From positions 1-37,722 of the forward strand of contig JAUYKV010000038.1 in assembly GCA_030699825.1 (NCBI GenBank): a stretch of 37,722 bases of DNA, in the 5' to 3' direction. The first letter of the stretch is position 1. Every line of letters begins with the position of its first letter. The translations under genes were made by a program, and so were the position numbers. Below the pieces are notes generated by a model. It searched no databases and had not been told where the DNA came from. It worked only from the letters and a program-made list of their open reading frames with translations. This stretch comes from Pseudomonas sp. (GTDB lineage: Bacteria > Pseudomonadota > Gammaproteobacteria > Pseudomonadales > Pseudomonadaceae). This document shows, piece by piece, positions 1-8,340 of this stretch.

Positions 1-1197
1 GTTGATGTTGTCCACGGCCGTGCGCACTTCCTGCAGCATCTCCAGGTAGCGCAGGCGCATGGCATCCACTTCCTGCACCAGCGCGCCGATCTCGTCGCGC
101 TGCGTGGTGTGGAAGGCCTGCGTCAGGTCGCCCTGGGCTACCAGAGTGACCGCCTGGGTCAGCTGGCGCAGCGGCTGGCTGATACCACGGCGCAACATGA
201 CGAACAAGCCAGCGGCCAGCAGTGCCACCGCCACAGCCATCATGCCCCACACGGCCAGCATCACCTGGAGCTGGCTGGCCATGGCTTCGCCATCCGGCAC
301 TTCGGCCACCACCCACCAGCCGTCGGCTTGGGTTTTGCGTATTAGTGCCCACGGATCTTTTGCTGACCCTTCGAGCACGCTGGTGGCGTCGCGCATAAAG
401 CCATCAGGCGATGCTGCCAAGGCCTCGAAAAAGGTCCGGGCTTGCGGGTAGGTTTGCAGTACTTTCTTGCCGCGTGCGGTGGGGTGGGCCACGAACACGG
501 CCTCGTCCAGCCCGCTGCGGGGGTCGATCACATAGGCGCCGCCGTTTTCGAAGAACTTGGTCTGGGCCACCTGCTTCTCCAGCATGCCTTCAAACACGCT
601 GATGTCGTTGCCGATGAACAGCACCGCAATCACCTTGCCCGCTGCATCCTTGCTGGGCAGGTAGTAGCCCATGTAGGGCTTGCCCTCCACCACGGTGCGG
701 CCGGTGTAGGGCTCGCCCGTGCGTGCTTTCTCCAGCGCGGGCCCGGCTTCCAGCAGGGTGCCCATATTGCGCTGGCCCTGGGCGTTCTTGGCCGAGGTGG
801 TGACGCGCACGAAATCGTCGCCCTTGCGCGCAAACACGGTGGCAATGCCCCCGGTCTCCTTGGTGAATTTGTCGACCGGGCTGTAGTCTTCGTTGACCAG
901 TCCGCCGTAGCTGCGCAGCTCACCCGTGCCTTCGTCGAGCTGCATGGTGGCTTCGAAGTTGCGCTGAAAGCCGGTCATATTGAGGTGCACCAGTTCGCGG
1001 TTGGTGGCGTCGGCGGCGTCGAGCGACTGGGCCACGCTGCGCGCGGTGTCGCCCACGCTGCCCACCACCTGGGCGCGCGTGCTGCGCTCGGTCAGCACCG
1101 AAATGGCCAGTCCTACCAGTACCAGCACCAAAGCCACCAGGGCAATGGCCAGGGTGGTAATGCGGCGAGCGACGGATCGGTTGTTGGCTGTGGCCAT
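1..1197 (-). CDS. Methyl-accepting chemotaxis protein, 5' part only (cut by window edge)
   Basis: Reading leftward from ATG at 1197, the frame stays open to base 1 (399 codons), so the C-terminus lies outside the window. Visible order: a short cytoplasmic tail, a first membrane helix (about residues 13-35, rich in A/L/V), a periplasmic sensor region of about 240 residues with motifs such as GYYLPSKDAAGKVIAVLFIG typical of Cache_3-Cache_2 ligand domains, a second membrane helix near residues 320-342, then a HAMP domain beginning RRGISQPLRQLTQAV. The methyl-accepting signalling domain would follow off the edge. The RBS AGGAGAA sits 7-8 bases before the ATG. The family senses small ligands and signals through CheW/CheA to the flagellar motor. 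The ligand cannot be told from sequence. It stands alone, with no other chemotaxis gene in view. Confidence 0.9.
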   Translation of the reverse strand, partial: MATANNRSVARRITTLAIALVALVLVLVGLAISVLTERSTRAQVVGSVGDTARSVAQSLDAADATNRELVHLNMTGFQRNFEATMQLDEGTGELRSYGGLVNEDYSPVDKFTKETGGIATVFARKGDDFVRVTTSAKNAQGQRNMGTLLEAGPALEKARTGEPYTGRTVVEGKPYMGYYLPSKDAAGKVIAVLFIGNDISVFEGMLEKQVAQTKFFENGGAYVIDPRSGLDEAVFVAHPTARGKKVLQTYPQARTFFEALAASPDGFMRDATSVLEGSAKDPWALIRKTQADGWWVVAEVPDGEAMASQLQVMLAVWGMMAVAVALLAAGLFVMLRRGISQPLRQLTQAVTLVAQGDLTQAFHTTQRDEIGALVQEVDAMRLRYLEMLQEVRTAVDNIN

Positions 1198-1319
1198 GCG
1201 GCGGTTCTCCTGACGTGAATGTCCATTACGAAGGCTTCCGTAACGTCAATGACTCTAAGCGAGTTTGTTTGTTACATTGATTCACGAATTCCCTTACGCA
1301 GTCTCGCGTACCGGCGTGG

Positions 1320-2144
1320 TCACCAAGGCCTGGGCTGGCGCGCACGGTCGCGCCAGCCCAGGCCCTGCGTGGTGCCTGCGGCGGGGCGGTATTCGCAGCC
1401 GATCCAGCCGGTGTAGCCCAGCGCATCGATCAGCTCGAACAGGTAGGGGTAGTGCAGTTCGCCCCGGTCGGGCTCCTGGCGCTCGGGGACTCCGGCGATC
1501 TGCAGGTGGGCGACATGCCCTGTGGGCAGGTACTGGCGCAGCCGAGTGGCCACATCGCCCTCGGCGATCTGGCAGTGGTACAGATCCATCTGTACTTTCA
1601 GGTGGGGGGACCCTACGGCGGCCAGCACGGCATGTGCCTGGGCTTGGCGGTGCAGACAGTAGCCCGGCATATCGCGCAGGTTGATGGGCTCGACCAGCAC
1701 CATGCGCCCCTGCGCACCGGCTGCGTGCGCGGCCCAGCGCAGGTTCTCCACGTAGCAGGCTTGCGGCCCGGCCCGGTCGGCGCCTTCGGGGATGCACCCG
1801 GCCATCAGATGGATGTGGGGGCAATCGAGCGCCTCGGCATAGCGCAATGCCTCGCGCACCCCGGCCCGAAACTCGGCCTCGCGCCCCGGCAGGGCCGCAG
1901 TGCCGCGCTCGCCCGCGTCCCAGGCCGCCGCCATCGCCGCCCGGCCGCCGCCGCCCGGGGGAGCGTTGAAAAGCACCTGGCGCAGACCCAGGTCACGCAG
2001 CCGCGCAGACAGCTCGCGTGCGTCAAAGGCGTAGGGAAAAAGGTACTCGACCGCCGCAAAGCCATCGCGTGCTGCCGCGGCAAAGCGCTCCAGAAACGGC
2101 AGCTCGGTGTACATCAGGCTCAGGTTGGCGGCAAACTGGGGCAT
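1320..2144 (-). CDS. hyi: Hydroxypyruvate isomerase
   Basis: 274 residues, a TIM-barrel sugar isomerase of the Hyi/OtnI (AP endonuclease 2-like) family that interconverts hydroxypyruvate and tartronate semialdehyde in glyoxylate metabolism. The start [12 protein letters not shown] matches the usual family N-terminus; the frame stays open upstream to 2327, but that part is not family-like. Recognisable blocks: [41 protein letters not shown] (metal-binding Glu), [26 protein letters not shown] and WIGCEYRP (metal-binding Glu). The last codons lie inside a perfect 16-bp inverted repeat. The gene is divergent from the MerR gene at 2278. No gcl, glxR or other glyoxylate-carboligase gene adjoins it, so its pathway partner must be elsewhere. 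A related 2-oxo-tetronate isomerase (OtnI) is the main alternative. Confidence 0.85.
   Translation of the reverse strand: MPQFAANLSLMYTELPFLERFAAAARDGFAAVEYLFPYAFDARELSARLRDLGLRQVLFNAPPGGGGRAAMAAAWDAGERGTAALPGREAEFRAGVREALRYAEALDCPHIHLMAGCIPEGADRAGPQACYVENLRWAAHAAGAQGRMVLVEPINLRDMPGYCLHRQAQAHAVLAAVGSPHLKVQMDLYHCQIAEGDVATRLRQYLPTGHVAHLQIAGVPERQEPDRGELHYPYLFELIDALGYTGWIGCEYRPAAGTTQGLGWRDRARQPRPW
1327..1364. repeat. Perfect 16-bp inverted repeat over the 3' end of hyi
   Basis: GGCCTGGGCTGGCGCG at 1327-1342 and its exact reverse complement at 1349-1364 flank a 6-base loop. The hairpin begins inside the hyi coding region and ends just before its stop. There is no T-run on either side, so it is not a standard intrinsic terminator. 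It could act as a transcript 3'-end stabiliser or a weak terminator between hyi and the chemoreceptor gene. Confidence 0.7.
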
Positions 2145-2197
2145 GGTTTTCTTGGGTGGAGGGGCCAGGTGGGGTGTGCCAGAATTATTGCAATATT

Positions 2198-2250
2198 CGG
2201 CTCTGGCGCTTATTTGACGAGCGCGATAAGCTATTAAGTGCATAGCAAAA
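2198..2250 (-). repeat. Comamonadaceae-type intergenic repeat, copy 1
   Basis: Read on the minus strand this has AATAGCTTATCGCGCTCGTC followed by AAATAAGCGCCAGAG. It resembles the dispersed ATAGCTnnTAGCGCTT..AAGCGC element I associate with Acidovorax-like genomes. Related copies are at 8341-8400 and 11487-11520. All three lie left of 13.4 kb and none to the right. It sits in the hyi/merR divergent gap, where both promoters should be. Confidence 0.55.
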
Positions 2251-2277
2251 TACAGAAATACGACAAGGAGCAGCGCG

Positions 2278-2697
2278 ATGCGCATTGGAGAATTGGCACG
2301 CCTTGCGGGGACGACGCCCAAGGCCATTCGCCTGTACGAAGCGCTGGGCCTGCTCGGCGCGGTGGCGCGGGTGGGCAGCTACCGGCAGTATGGCGAGAGC
2401 GACCTGGGCCGTGTGCGACTGATTCGCCAGGCGCAGGCTCTGGGGTTCCGGTTGTCTGAACTCGATGGCCTGCACGCCATGCACACGCACGAAGGCTGGG
2501 CGCGCATCGCAGCACTGGTGGCGGGACGGCGCACCAGTGTGGCCCGGGAGCTGCAGCGCCTGCGGGCGCTGGACCACCGACTGGCCGACCTGGAAGCGGA
2601 GCTGCACGCCTGTGACGCGGTGCGCGCACCGGTCACCCCGAGCGCCTGCGGCATACCCCTCGATCCTTCGAAGCAGGGGCTTGTAGCGAGCGCTTGA
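2278..2697 (+). CDS. MerR-family transcriptional regulator
   Basis: 139 residues. The N-terminal winged-helix DNA-binding domain is clear: [20 protein letters not shown], then the second helix pair with [21 protein letters not shown] and [11 protein letters not shown] dimerisation coiled coil follows (about residues 80-115). The C-terminal tail has a single cysteine in the usual effector-loop area (HACDAV) plus one further on (SACG), and not the CxxC-type metal loop of CueR or ZntR, so metal sensing is not supported. A good RBS (AAGGAG, about 7 bases before the ATG) supports the start. The next gene, a flavodoxin-like quinone reductase, is 56 bp downstream behind a MerR-style promoter. I infer that this protein activates it, perhaps in response to electrophiles or oxidants. 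Confidence 0.85.
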   Translation: MRIGELARLAGTTPKAIRLYEALGLLGAVARVGSYRQYGESDLGRVRLIRQAQALGFRLSELDGLHAMHTHEGWARIAALVAGRRTSVARELQRLRALDHRLADLEAELHACDAVRAPVTPSACGIPLDPSKQGLVASA

Positions 2698-2724
2698 CTC
2701 TGTCCCGCAGGGCAAGGTGACCAT
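2694..2724 (+). promoter_or_regulatory. Candidate MerR-type promoter for the quinone reductase gene
   Basis: TTGACT (2694-2699) overlaps the stop codon of the MerR gene and is followed 19 bases later by GACCAT as a weak -10. An overlong spacer of 19-20 bp is the hallmark of MerR-activated promoters. An imperfect dyad, ACTCTGTCCC-GC-AGGGCAAGGT (about 6 of 10 pairs), fills the spacer, as in characterised members of the family. The -10 match is poor, so this is an inference from layout. Confidence 0.45.
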
Positions 2725-2753
2725 GCCTCTTTCTTTGATTGAAAGGGGATTCC

Positions 2754-3335
2754 GTGGCGCACCAACGTATTCTGGTCATCCTGGGCCATCCATCGGCCGA
2801 CAGCCTGTGTGCGGGCCTGGCCCAGGCGTATCTGGAGGGTGCCCGCAGCGCGGGCGCCGAGGTGCGGCTGCTCTCCGTGGGGCAGCTCGGTTTTGACCCG
2901 CTGCTGCACGCAGGCTACCGGGGCGCGCAGCCACTGGAGCCCGACCTGCAGGCGGCGCAGGCGCAGATTGCCTGGGCCGGGCACCTGGTGTGGGTCTACC
3001 CTACCTGGTGGGGCGCCATGCCGGCCTTGCTCAAGGGGTTTATCGACCGCGTTTTCCTGCCGGGCTTTGCCTTCAAGCACCACCAGGGCTCATCGCGCTG
3101 GGACAAGCTGCTGGCGGGCCGCTCGGCAGAACTGCTGGTGACCATGGACACCCCGCCGTGGTACTACCGCTGGGTGCAGCGCGGCCCGGGCCACCACCAG
3201 ATGCAAAAGACCATCCTGGGGTTCAGTGGCATCCGGCCCGTGCGCGTGCACGAATACGGGCCGGTGCACAGCGCCACTGCGCAGCGAAAGCAGCGCTGGC
3301 TGGCGCAGGCACGAGAACTGGGGGCGCGGTCATGA
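2754..3335 (+). CDS. Flavodoxin-fold NAD(P)H:quinone oxidoreductase family protein
   Basis: 193 residues of the KefF/MdaB/NQO (flavodoxin_2) type, which reduce quinones by two electrons using FMN or FAD and NAD(P)H in the cytoplasm. Diagnostic blocks: the N-terminal nucleotide-binding strand and loop ILVILGHPSADSLCAGLA, then HLVWVYPTWWGAMPALLKGF followed by IDRVFLPGFAFK, the family's most conserved core, and later VTMDTPPWYY and GFSGIRPVRV. GTG at 2754 is taken as the start because AAGGGG lies 5-6 bases upstream; the TTG at 2739 would put the RBS inside the gene. It follows the MerR gene and its candidate promoter, suggesting induction as a detoxification enzyme. The electron acceptor is not predictable. 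Confidence 0.85.
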   Translation: MAHQRILVILGHPSADSLCAGLAQAYLEGARSAGAEVRLLSVGQLGFDPLLHAGYRGAQPLEPDLQAAQAQIAWAGHLVWVYPTWWGAMPALLKGFIDRVFLPGFAFKHHQGSSRWDKLLAGRSAELLVTMDTPPWYYRWVQRGPGHHQMQKTILGFSGIRPVRVHEYGPVHSATAQRKQRWLAQARELGARS

Positions 3336-3362
3336 AGAAGATTTGGCCGCTGCAGGTATCGC

Positions 3363-3983
3363 CTAGCCCGCCGGTCGCAGCAACAAGGCAGCCAGCCCCA
3401 GCATCAGCAGCGCAATGCCTGCATCCAGGATGCGCCAGGCCTGGGACGTGGCAAACAGCGGCGCCAGCCAGCGTGCGCCCCAACCCAGGGTGGTGAACCA
3501 CACCGCGCTGGCCAGCGAGGCGCCCGCCGCGAACGCGGCCCGCTCCATGCCGGCAAAGGGGCTGGCCATGGAGCCCAGCAGCAGGACCGTGTCCAGGTAG
3601 ACGTGGGGGTTGAGCCAGGTCAGTGCAAAGGTGGTTCCCAGCACCTGGGCCAGCGGCGTGCGTTGGTGGGCCGCATCGACCGCGAGTGCCTGGGGCGACC
3701 AGGCCCGCTGCAGGCTGCGCCAGGCGTAGAGGACGAGGTACAGCGCGCCAAACACCCGCGCCCCGAGCGCCAGCGCGGGGTGTGTGGCGGCCGCCGTGCC
3801 CATGCCCCAGACGCCCACGTTGATCAGCACGGCATCCGACAGGGCGCACACGGCCACCACGGCCATGACGTGTTCGCGCCGCAACCCCTGGCGCAAGACG
3901 AAGGCGTTCTGTGCTCCGATGGCGACGATCAACACCGCCGTCGAAGAAAACCCCTGGGCCAATACCGTCCATGTTTGTGTCAT
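3363..3983 (-). CDS. argO: LysE/ArgO-family amino-acid exporter
   Basis: 206 residues with about six hydrophobic segments, the size and topology of LysE/ArgO exporters of arginine and lysine across the inner membrane. The N-terminus carries the family signature GAQNAFVLRQGLRREHV, followed by CALSDAVLINVGVWGMG and later TWLNPHVYLDTVLLLG, also family-typical. It is divergently transcribed from a LysR regulator with the ArgP pattern, the classical ArgO/ArgP or LysE/LysG arrangement. The 69-bp gap contains a T-N11-A dyad. In known systems the regulator activates the exporter when arginine or lysine, or their dipeptides, accumulate. Which of the two amino acids is exported cannot be told from the sequence. 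Confidence 0.88.
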   Translation of the reverse strand: MTQTWTVLAQGFSSTAVLIVAIGAQNAFVLRQGLRREHVMAVVAVCALSDAVLINVGVWGMGTAAATHPALALGARVFGALYLVLYAWRSLQRAWSPQALAVDAAHQRTPLAQVLGTTFALTWLNPHVYLDTVLLLGSMASPFAGMERAAFAAGASLASAVWFTTLGWGARWLAPLFATSQAWRILDAGIALLMLGLAALLLRPAG

Positions 3984-4028
3984 GGGGTGATTTTTCAGGC
4001 GATGAAGACGTTACGCCAGCTAAACTTT

Positions 4029-4043
4029 CTAACCAATCGTTAG
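4029..4043. promoter_or_regulatory. LysR-type operator (T-N11-A dyad) between argO and argP
   Basis: CTAACCAATCGTTAG has perfect 5-base arms around a 5-base centre. It fits the LysR-type T-N11-A rule (T at 4030, A at 4042). It lies just upstream of the regulator's RBS (AGGAAAA, 4042-4048), where autoregulation and divergent activation of argO are expected. Confidence 0.55.
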
Positions 4044-4052
4044 GAAAACTGA

Positions 4053-4940
4053 ATGATCATCGACTCAGCCCAGCTGGCCGCCTTCGCGGCTGTCGTGCGA
4101 GAAGGAAGTTTCGAACGCGCTGCCGGCGCGCTGCATGTGACGCGCTCCGCCGTATCGCAGCGCATCAAACAGCTGGAAGAACGCGTAGGCCAGGTGCTGA
4201 TTCGCCGCGCAACGCCTTGCCTGCCTACCGAGGCCGGGCAGGCGCTGTTGCGGCACGCCCAGCAGGTGGCGCTCAGCGAGGCTGAGGCCCTGCAGACGCT
4301 GGGCTTGGCCCCGGAAGCCGGGCCGCATATCGCGGTGGGTGTGAATGCCGATTCGCTGGCCACCTGGTTTGTGGCGGCCATGGCAGACGCCGTGCAAATG
4401 GCGCCCATGACCTTTGATGTGCATGTGGAAGACCAGGACCACTCGGCCCATCTGCTGCGCGAAGGCCGCGTGATGGCCGCCGTTACCTCGGACCCGCAGC
4501 CCGTGCAGGGCTGCCATGTCGTTCGTTTGGGCACCATGCGCTACCTTGCCGTGGCCTCGCCCGCCTACCGGGCGGCCCATTTTTCGCGGGGGCTGGACGC
4601 TGCGGCGCTGGCGCAGGCGCCCGTGCTGGTGTTTAACCGCAAGGATGGGCTGCAGAACCGTTTTATGCGCCGCATCACGCGCAAGGTGGTCGCTCCGCCC
4701 GTGCACTGGATCCCTTCGTCGCACGCCTTTGTCGAAGCCGCGCTCGCCGGACTGGGCTGGGGCATGAATCCCGTGCGGCTGGCGCAACCCCTCCTGGACG
4801 ACGGCCGGCTGGTGGACCTGCTGCCGGGCCAGGCCGTGGATGTGCCGCTGTACTGGCAGTGCTGGCGGCTCGATGTTGCAGCGCTGCGTGTGCTGACCGC
4901 TGCCGTGCAGCGGCAGGCGGCCTTGTCGCTGGGCGCCTGA
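4053..4940 (+). CDS. argP: LysR-family regulator of amino-acid export (ArgP/LysG type)
   Basis: 295 residues, normal for the family. The N-terminal winged helix-turn-helix is clear: DSAQLAAFAAVVREGSFERA, then ALHVTRSAVSQRIKQLEERV with LIRRATPCLPTEAGQALLRHA. The C-terminal periplasmic-binding-like effector domain runs from about residue 92 and includes VNADSLATWF, typical of ArgP/LysG, which bind arginine and lysine. The start has a good RBS and the usual MIIDS.QL opening. The divergent partner is argO. Function as ArgP or LysG is inferred from the pairing plus sequence pattern; the ligand is not proven. Confidence 0.87.
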   Translation: MIIDSAQLAAFAAVVREGSFERAAGALHVTRSAVSQRIKQLEERVGQVLIRRATPCLPTEAGQALLRHAQQVALSEAEALQTLGLAPEAGPHIAVGVNADSLATWFVAAMADAVQMAPMTFDVHVEDQDHSAHLLREGRVMAAVTSDPQPVQGCHVVRLGTMRYLAVASPAYRAAHFSRGLDAAALAQAPVLVFNRKDGLQNRFMRRITRKVVAPPVHWIPSSHAFVEAALAGLGWGMNPVRLAQPLLDDGRLVDLLPGQAVDVPLYWQCWRLDVAALRVLTAAVQRQAALSLGA

Positions 4941-4945
4941 CGGCC

Positions 4946-5782
4946 TCAGCCCCGCAGCGCCCGCACGGCCTCGGGCAGTGAATGCACTTCGGGCAGGAAA
5001 TAATCGATGCTGGCGCCCAGTAGCACGGCGCACAGCAAGGCGCCGAGCAGCGGCTTCCAGGTCAGGCGCACGGCGGCGCCCAGCCAGCCCTCGCGCTCTA
5101 CGCCCATGGCGGCGCGGGCTGTGGCTACCGAGAAGGCCAGTTCGACCGCCACGGCCAGTAAAGCGTCCCAGCCAAAGAACGCTATGGCCAGTGAACCGGC
5201 GCCCAGCAGCACGGCGGAGCCGATCAGGAAGATCGCCACGATGGGCACAACAATGATGGCGCCCTCGTCGGCACTGCCTACGGCTTCGAATGCACCGCCT
5301 GCCACATCGCCCAGCGCGCTGCCATCGCCTGATCCGCGGCTCGATGCCAGGCCCTCGGCAAAATCGCCCGACGCACCGCCGCCGCCGAAATCGCCCCCGC
5401 CGGTGCGTGGCATCGGCGCGCGCACCCCGCCGCCTGACGGGCCGCCGCTGGGCCAGTCGATGTCGGGCAAGTCCAGGTCAAAACTGCTGTCCTGGGCTGT
5501 GCGTCGGCGCAGCAGTCGCGCTGCCCAGATGCGCAGCACCAGCAGGTAGCCCAGATAGCCCACGGTGAGGGTCACCAGGTAGCGCAGGGCCAGGGATTCG
5601 ACACCCAGCCGCATCTGCAGGTGCGCGGTCGCCCACATCAGGAGCAGCGTGAAGCTGCCAATGCACAGCCCGTGCAGGCGCAGGCTGTAGCGCTGGTGCA
5701 ATGTGCGCACGATGTCCTGGTGCGGCATGTGCACCGCGCGCCAAGTGGATTTGTTTTTGCGGGCGCTGCGCGGGTGGACCAT
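4946..5782 (-). CDS. Hypothetical membrane protein with a Gly/Asp-rich low-complexity segment
   Basis: 278 residues from ATG 5782, starting two bases after the alr stop; an alternative start is the ATG at 5728 (MPHQDIV). No family recognised. The N-terminus is basic (RSARKNK). Two membrane helices follow (about residues 42-62 and 67-92), then a soluble stretch rich in Gly, Ser, Asp and Pro (about 105-170, with GGGDFGGGGASGD), then strongly hydrophobic helices at about 173-220 and one near 245-262, ending YFLPEVHSLPEAVRALRG. The layout suggests an inner-membrane protein with a flexible glycine-rich loop, a pattern loosely like TPM/YgcG-type proteins but without their folded domain. It is probably co-transcribed with alr. 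No function proposed. Confidence 0.65.
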   Translation of the reverse strand: MVHPRSARKNKSTWRAVHMPHQDIVRTLHQRYSLRLHGLCIGSFTLLLMWATAHLQMRLGVESLALRYLVTLTVGYLGYLLVLRIWAARLLRRRTAQDSSFDLDLPDIDWPSGGPSGGGVRAPMPRTGGGDFGGGGASGDFAEGLASSRGSGDGSALGDVAGGAFEAVGSADEGAIIVVPIVAIFLIGSAVLLGAGSLAIAFFGWDALLAVAVELAFSVATARAAMGVEREGWLGAAVRLTWKPLLGALLCAVLLGASIDYFLPEVHSLPEAVRALRG

Positions 5783-5784
5783 GT

Positions 5785-6897
5785 TCAGTCCGCCATCACC
5801 ACCACGGGCACGCGCGGGGCCAGCGCGCACATCAGCTCGTAGCCCACGGTGCCCGCCGCCTGCGCCACCTCATCGATGGGCAGTACGGCGCCATTGCTGG
5901 CGCGCCCCCACAGGGTCACCTCGCTGCCAAAGCCCATGTCCAGCCCTGCGTGGCGCAGTGGTGTGAGGTCCACGGTCACCATGTCCATGCTCACACGGCC
6001 CACCAGGCGGGTACGCACGCCGTTCACTAAAACAGGGGTGCCGGTGTCGCAGTGGCGCGGGTAGCCGTCGGCATAGCCGCAGGCGGCCACGCCAATGGTG
6101 AGGGGCCCCTCGGCAGTGAAGTGCGAGCCGTAACCCACGGTGTCGCCCGCCTGCAGTTCCTGCACGGCCAGCAGGCGGGTCGACAGCGTCATGGTGGGCT
6201 GCACATCCCAGTGGGCGCTGCTGTGTTCGGGAAAGTCGGGCGCGCTGCCGTAGAGCACGATGCCTGCGCGCACCCAGTCGGCGCGCACGCCTGCGTCCTG
6301 GGCGTGGCGCAGGGTGGCGGCGCTGTTGCACACGCTGCGCTCACCGGGCAGGTCTTGCGTGGCGGTGGCAAACGCCGCCATCTGGTGCGCAATACCACGC
6401 GGGCCGTCGGCGTCGGAGAAATGCGTCATGAGCGAGATTTCGTCGACCTGCGGCAAGGCAGACAGGCGCGCCCAGGCGCTGCGGTAGCGCAGCGGTGCAA
6501 AACCCAGGCGGTTCATGCCCGAATTCATTTTGAGGAAAACGCGGTGCGGCACCTGCGTCTTGTGGGCGGCCAGCCAGTCGATCTGCTCGTCGCAGTGCAC
6601 TGCATGCCACAGACCCAGGCGCGAGCACAGTTCCAGGTCCCGCGGCTCAAACACGCCCTCCAGCAGCAGGATGGGGCCGCGCCAGCCGAGTTGGCGCACG
6701 CGCTCGGCCTCTTGCAGGTCGAGCAGGGCAAAGCCGTCGGCGCCGCGCAGGCCCTCGAAGACGCGCTCAATGCCGTGGCCGTAAGCGTTGGCCTTGACCA
6801 CGGCCCAGACGCGCGCATCCGGCGCGGCGCGGCGCACGCGCGCCAGATTGTGCTGCAGTGCAGCAGTGTGAATGGTGGCTTGGATGGGGCGTGGCAT
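5785..6897 (-). CDS. alr: Alanine racemase
   Basis: 370 residues. A PLP-dependent enzyme that makes D-alanine for peptidoglycan. The PLP-binding lysine is Lys35 in [11 protein letters not shown]. The TIM-barrel domain continues through [13 protein letters not shown] and [10 protein letters not shown]. The C-terminal beta domain has [12 protein letters not shown], with the catalytic tyrosine contributed across the dimer, and [13 protein letters not shown]. The start [10 protein letters not shown] is at the normal family position; upstream in-frame ATGs add an atypical leader. An unknown membrane protein follows two bases after the stop. lplT is divergent with a 136-bp gap. No second racemase is in view, so anabolic (Alr) versus catabolic (DadX) role is not decided by context; there is no dadA neighbour. 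Confidence 0.95.
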   Translation of the reverse strand: MPRPIQATIHTAALQHNLARVRRAAPDARVWAVVKANAYGHGIERVFEGLRGADGFALLDLQEAERVRQLGWRGPILLLEGVFEPRDLELCSRLGLWHAVHCDEQIDWLAAHKTQVPHRVFLKMNSGMNRLGFAPLRYRSAWARLSALPQVDEISLMTHFSDADGPRGIAHQMAAFATATQDLPGERSVCNSAATLRHAQDAGVRADWVRAGIVLYGSAPDFPEHSSAHWDVQPTMTLSTRLLAVQELQAGDTVGYGSHFTAEGPLTIGVAACGYADGYPRHCDTGTPVLVNGVRTRLVGRVSMDMVTVDLTPLRHAGLDMGFGSEVTLWGRASNGAVLPIDEVAQAAGTVGYELMCALAPRVPVVVMAD

Positions 6898-7033
6898 GGG
6901 CGGAGAGTCCGGTGGGCAAGCCCCGGATTCTGGCACCGGCGCCGCGCAGCAGCGTGATATAACCGCCTGTCACATTTTCGGGCGACCAGATTTAACCCCT
7001 CATCAGCCAGGCTGATGCTCCACCTGCCTATCG

Positions 7034-8338
7034 ATGAAGCGCGGTTTCTACACCATCATGGCGGCGCAGTTTTTCAGCTCGCTGGCCGACAACGCCCTGT
7101 TCGTGACCGCCGTGGAGCTGCTGCGAACCGGCGGCAGCCCCGAGTGGCAGCGGGCCGCATTGGTGCCCATGTTCGCTCTCTTCTATGTCATTTTGGCGCC
7201 CTTCGTGGGCGCTTTTGCCGATGCGTTGCCCAAGGGCCGGGTGATGTTTGTCAGCAACGCCATCAAGGTGGTGGGCTGCCTGATGATGCTGTTTGGCTCG
7301 CACCCGCTGATGGCCTATGCCGTGGTGGGGCTGGGCGCCGCCGCCTACTCGCCCGCCAAGTACGGCATCCTGACCGAACTGCTGCCTGCCTCGCAATTGG
7401 TCAAGGCCAACGGCTGGATCGAGGGGTTGACCATTACCTCCATCATCCTTGGGGTGTTGCTCGGCGGGCAACTGGTGGGGCCTGCCATCTCGTCGCTGCT
7501 GCTGTCGGTGGACGTTCCGGGAATGGATTTTGGGGTGAACACGGCGCCGCAGGCTGCCATTGCCGCCCTGATCATCGTCTACGTCATCGCCGCGTGGTTC
7601 AACACCCGCATTCCGCTGACTGGGGTGGAGATGCGCCCCCTGCGGCAGAACTCCGAACGCAGTGTGCTGGCCAACACCCTGTTGCTGGTGCCCGACTTCT
7701 GGCAATGCAACAAGCGCCTGTGGAACGACCGCCTGGGCCAGATCTCGCTGTCCACCACCACGCTGTTCTGGGGTGTCTCGGGCAACCTGCGCTACATCGT
7801 GCTGGCCTGGAGCGCTGCCGCCTTGGGCTACAGCACCACGCAGGCTTCGGCCCTGGTGGGTGTGGTGGCCATTGGCACAGCGGTGGGGGCGGTGGCCGCC
7901 TCGATGCACATGCGCCTGGACATGGCGACGCGCGTCATGCCCCTGGGCATCGCCATGGGCGTGTTGGTGATTCTGATGAACTTCATCAACCACCTGTGGC
8001 TGGCCGTGCCGTTTCTCATCGTGCTGGGCGGGCTGGGGGGGTTCCTGGTGGTGCCCATGAATGCACTGCTGCAGCACCGGGGCCACAACCTCATGGGTTC
8101 GGGCCGCTCGATTGCGGTGCAAAACTTCAACGAGCAGGCCTGCATCCTGGGCTTGGGGGCTTTCTACAGCCTGTCCACCAAGCTGGGGCTGTCGGCTTTT
8201 GGCGCCATCACCGCTTTTGGTGTGGTGGTGGCGGGGATCATGTGGGTGATCCAGCGCTGGCACGCCCACAACTGTGCACAGTTCCCCGACGAGATGGAGC
8301 ACCTGCTGCGCATCGCGCGGCAGGATACGCACCACTAA
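7034..8338 (+). CDS. lplT: Lysophospholipid transporter LplT (MFS)
   Basis: 434 residues with about twelve hydrophobic segments, a major-facilitator protein. The opening GFYTIMAAQFFSSLADNALF and the loop AAAYSPAKYGILTELLPAS are characteristic of LplT. LplT flips lysophosphatidylethanolamine inward across the inner membrane for reacylation by the acyltransferase Aas. Here aas is absent; the neighbours are alr (divergent) and an EamA transporter (56 bp downstream). No strong RBS precedes the ATG at 7034. The protein ends with a short hydrophilic tail (QFPDEMEHLLRIARQDTHH). Confidence 0.85.
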   Translation: MKRGFYTIMAAQFFSSLADNALFVTAVELLRTGGSPEWQRAALVPMFALFYVILAPFVGAFADALPKGRVMFVSNAIKVVGCLMMLFGSHPLMAYAVVGLGAAAYSPAKYGILTELLPASQLVKANGWIEGLTITSIILGVLLGGQLVGPAISSLLLSVDVPGMDFGVNTAPQAAIAALIIVYVIAAWFNTRIPLTGVEMRPLRQNSERSVLANTLLLVPDFWQCNKRLWNDRLGQISLSTTTLFWGVSGNLRYIVLAWSAAALGYSTTQASALVGVVAIGTAVGAVAASMHMRLDMATRVMPLGIAMGVLVILMNFINHLWLAVPFLIVLGGLGGFLVVPMNALLQHRGHNLMGSGRSIAVQNFNEQACILGLGAFYSLSTKLGLSAFGAITAFGVVVAGIMWVIQRWHAHNCAQFPDEMEHLLRIARQDTHH

Positions 8339-8340
8339 AC

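Noticed and set aside
2145..2327. N-terminal extension of hyi (in-frame start at 2327)
   Set aside because: The extra 61 residues overlap the MerR gene and an intergenic repeat; the family starts at MPQFAANLS.
6960..6990. Possible Pho box (CTGTCAC) between alr and lplT
   Set aside because: Only one half-site is present and no second match at 11 bp; it lies in the non-Pseudomonas segment.
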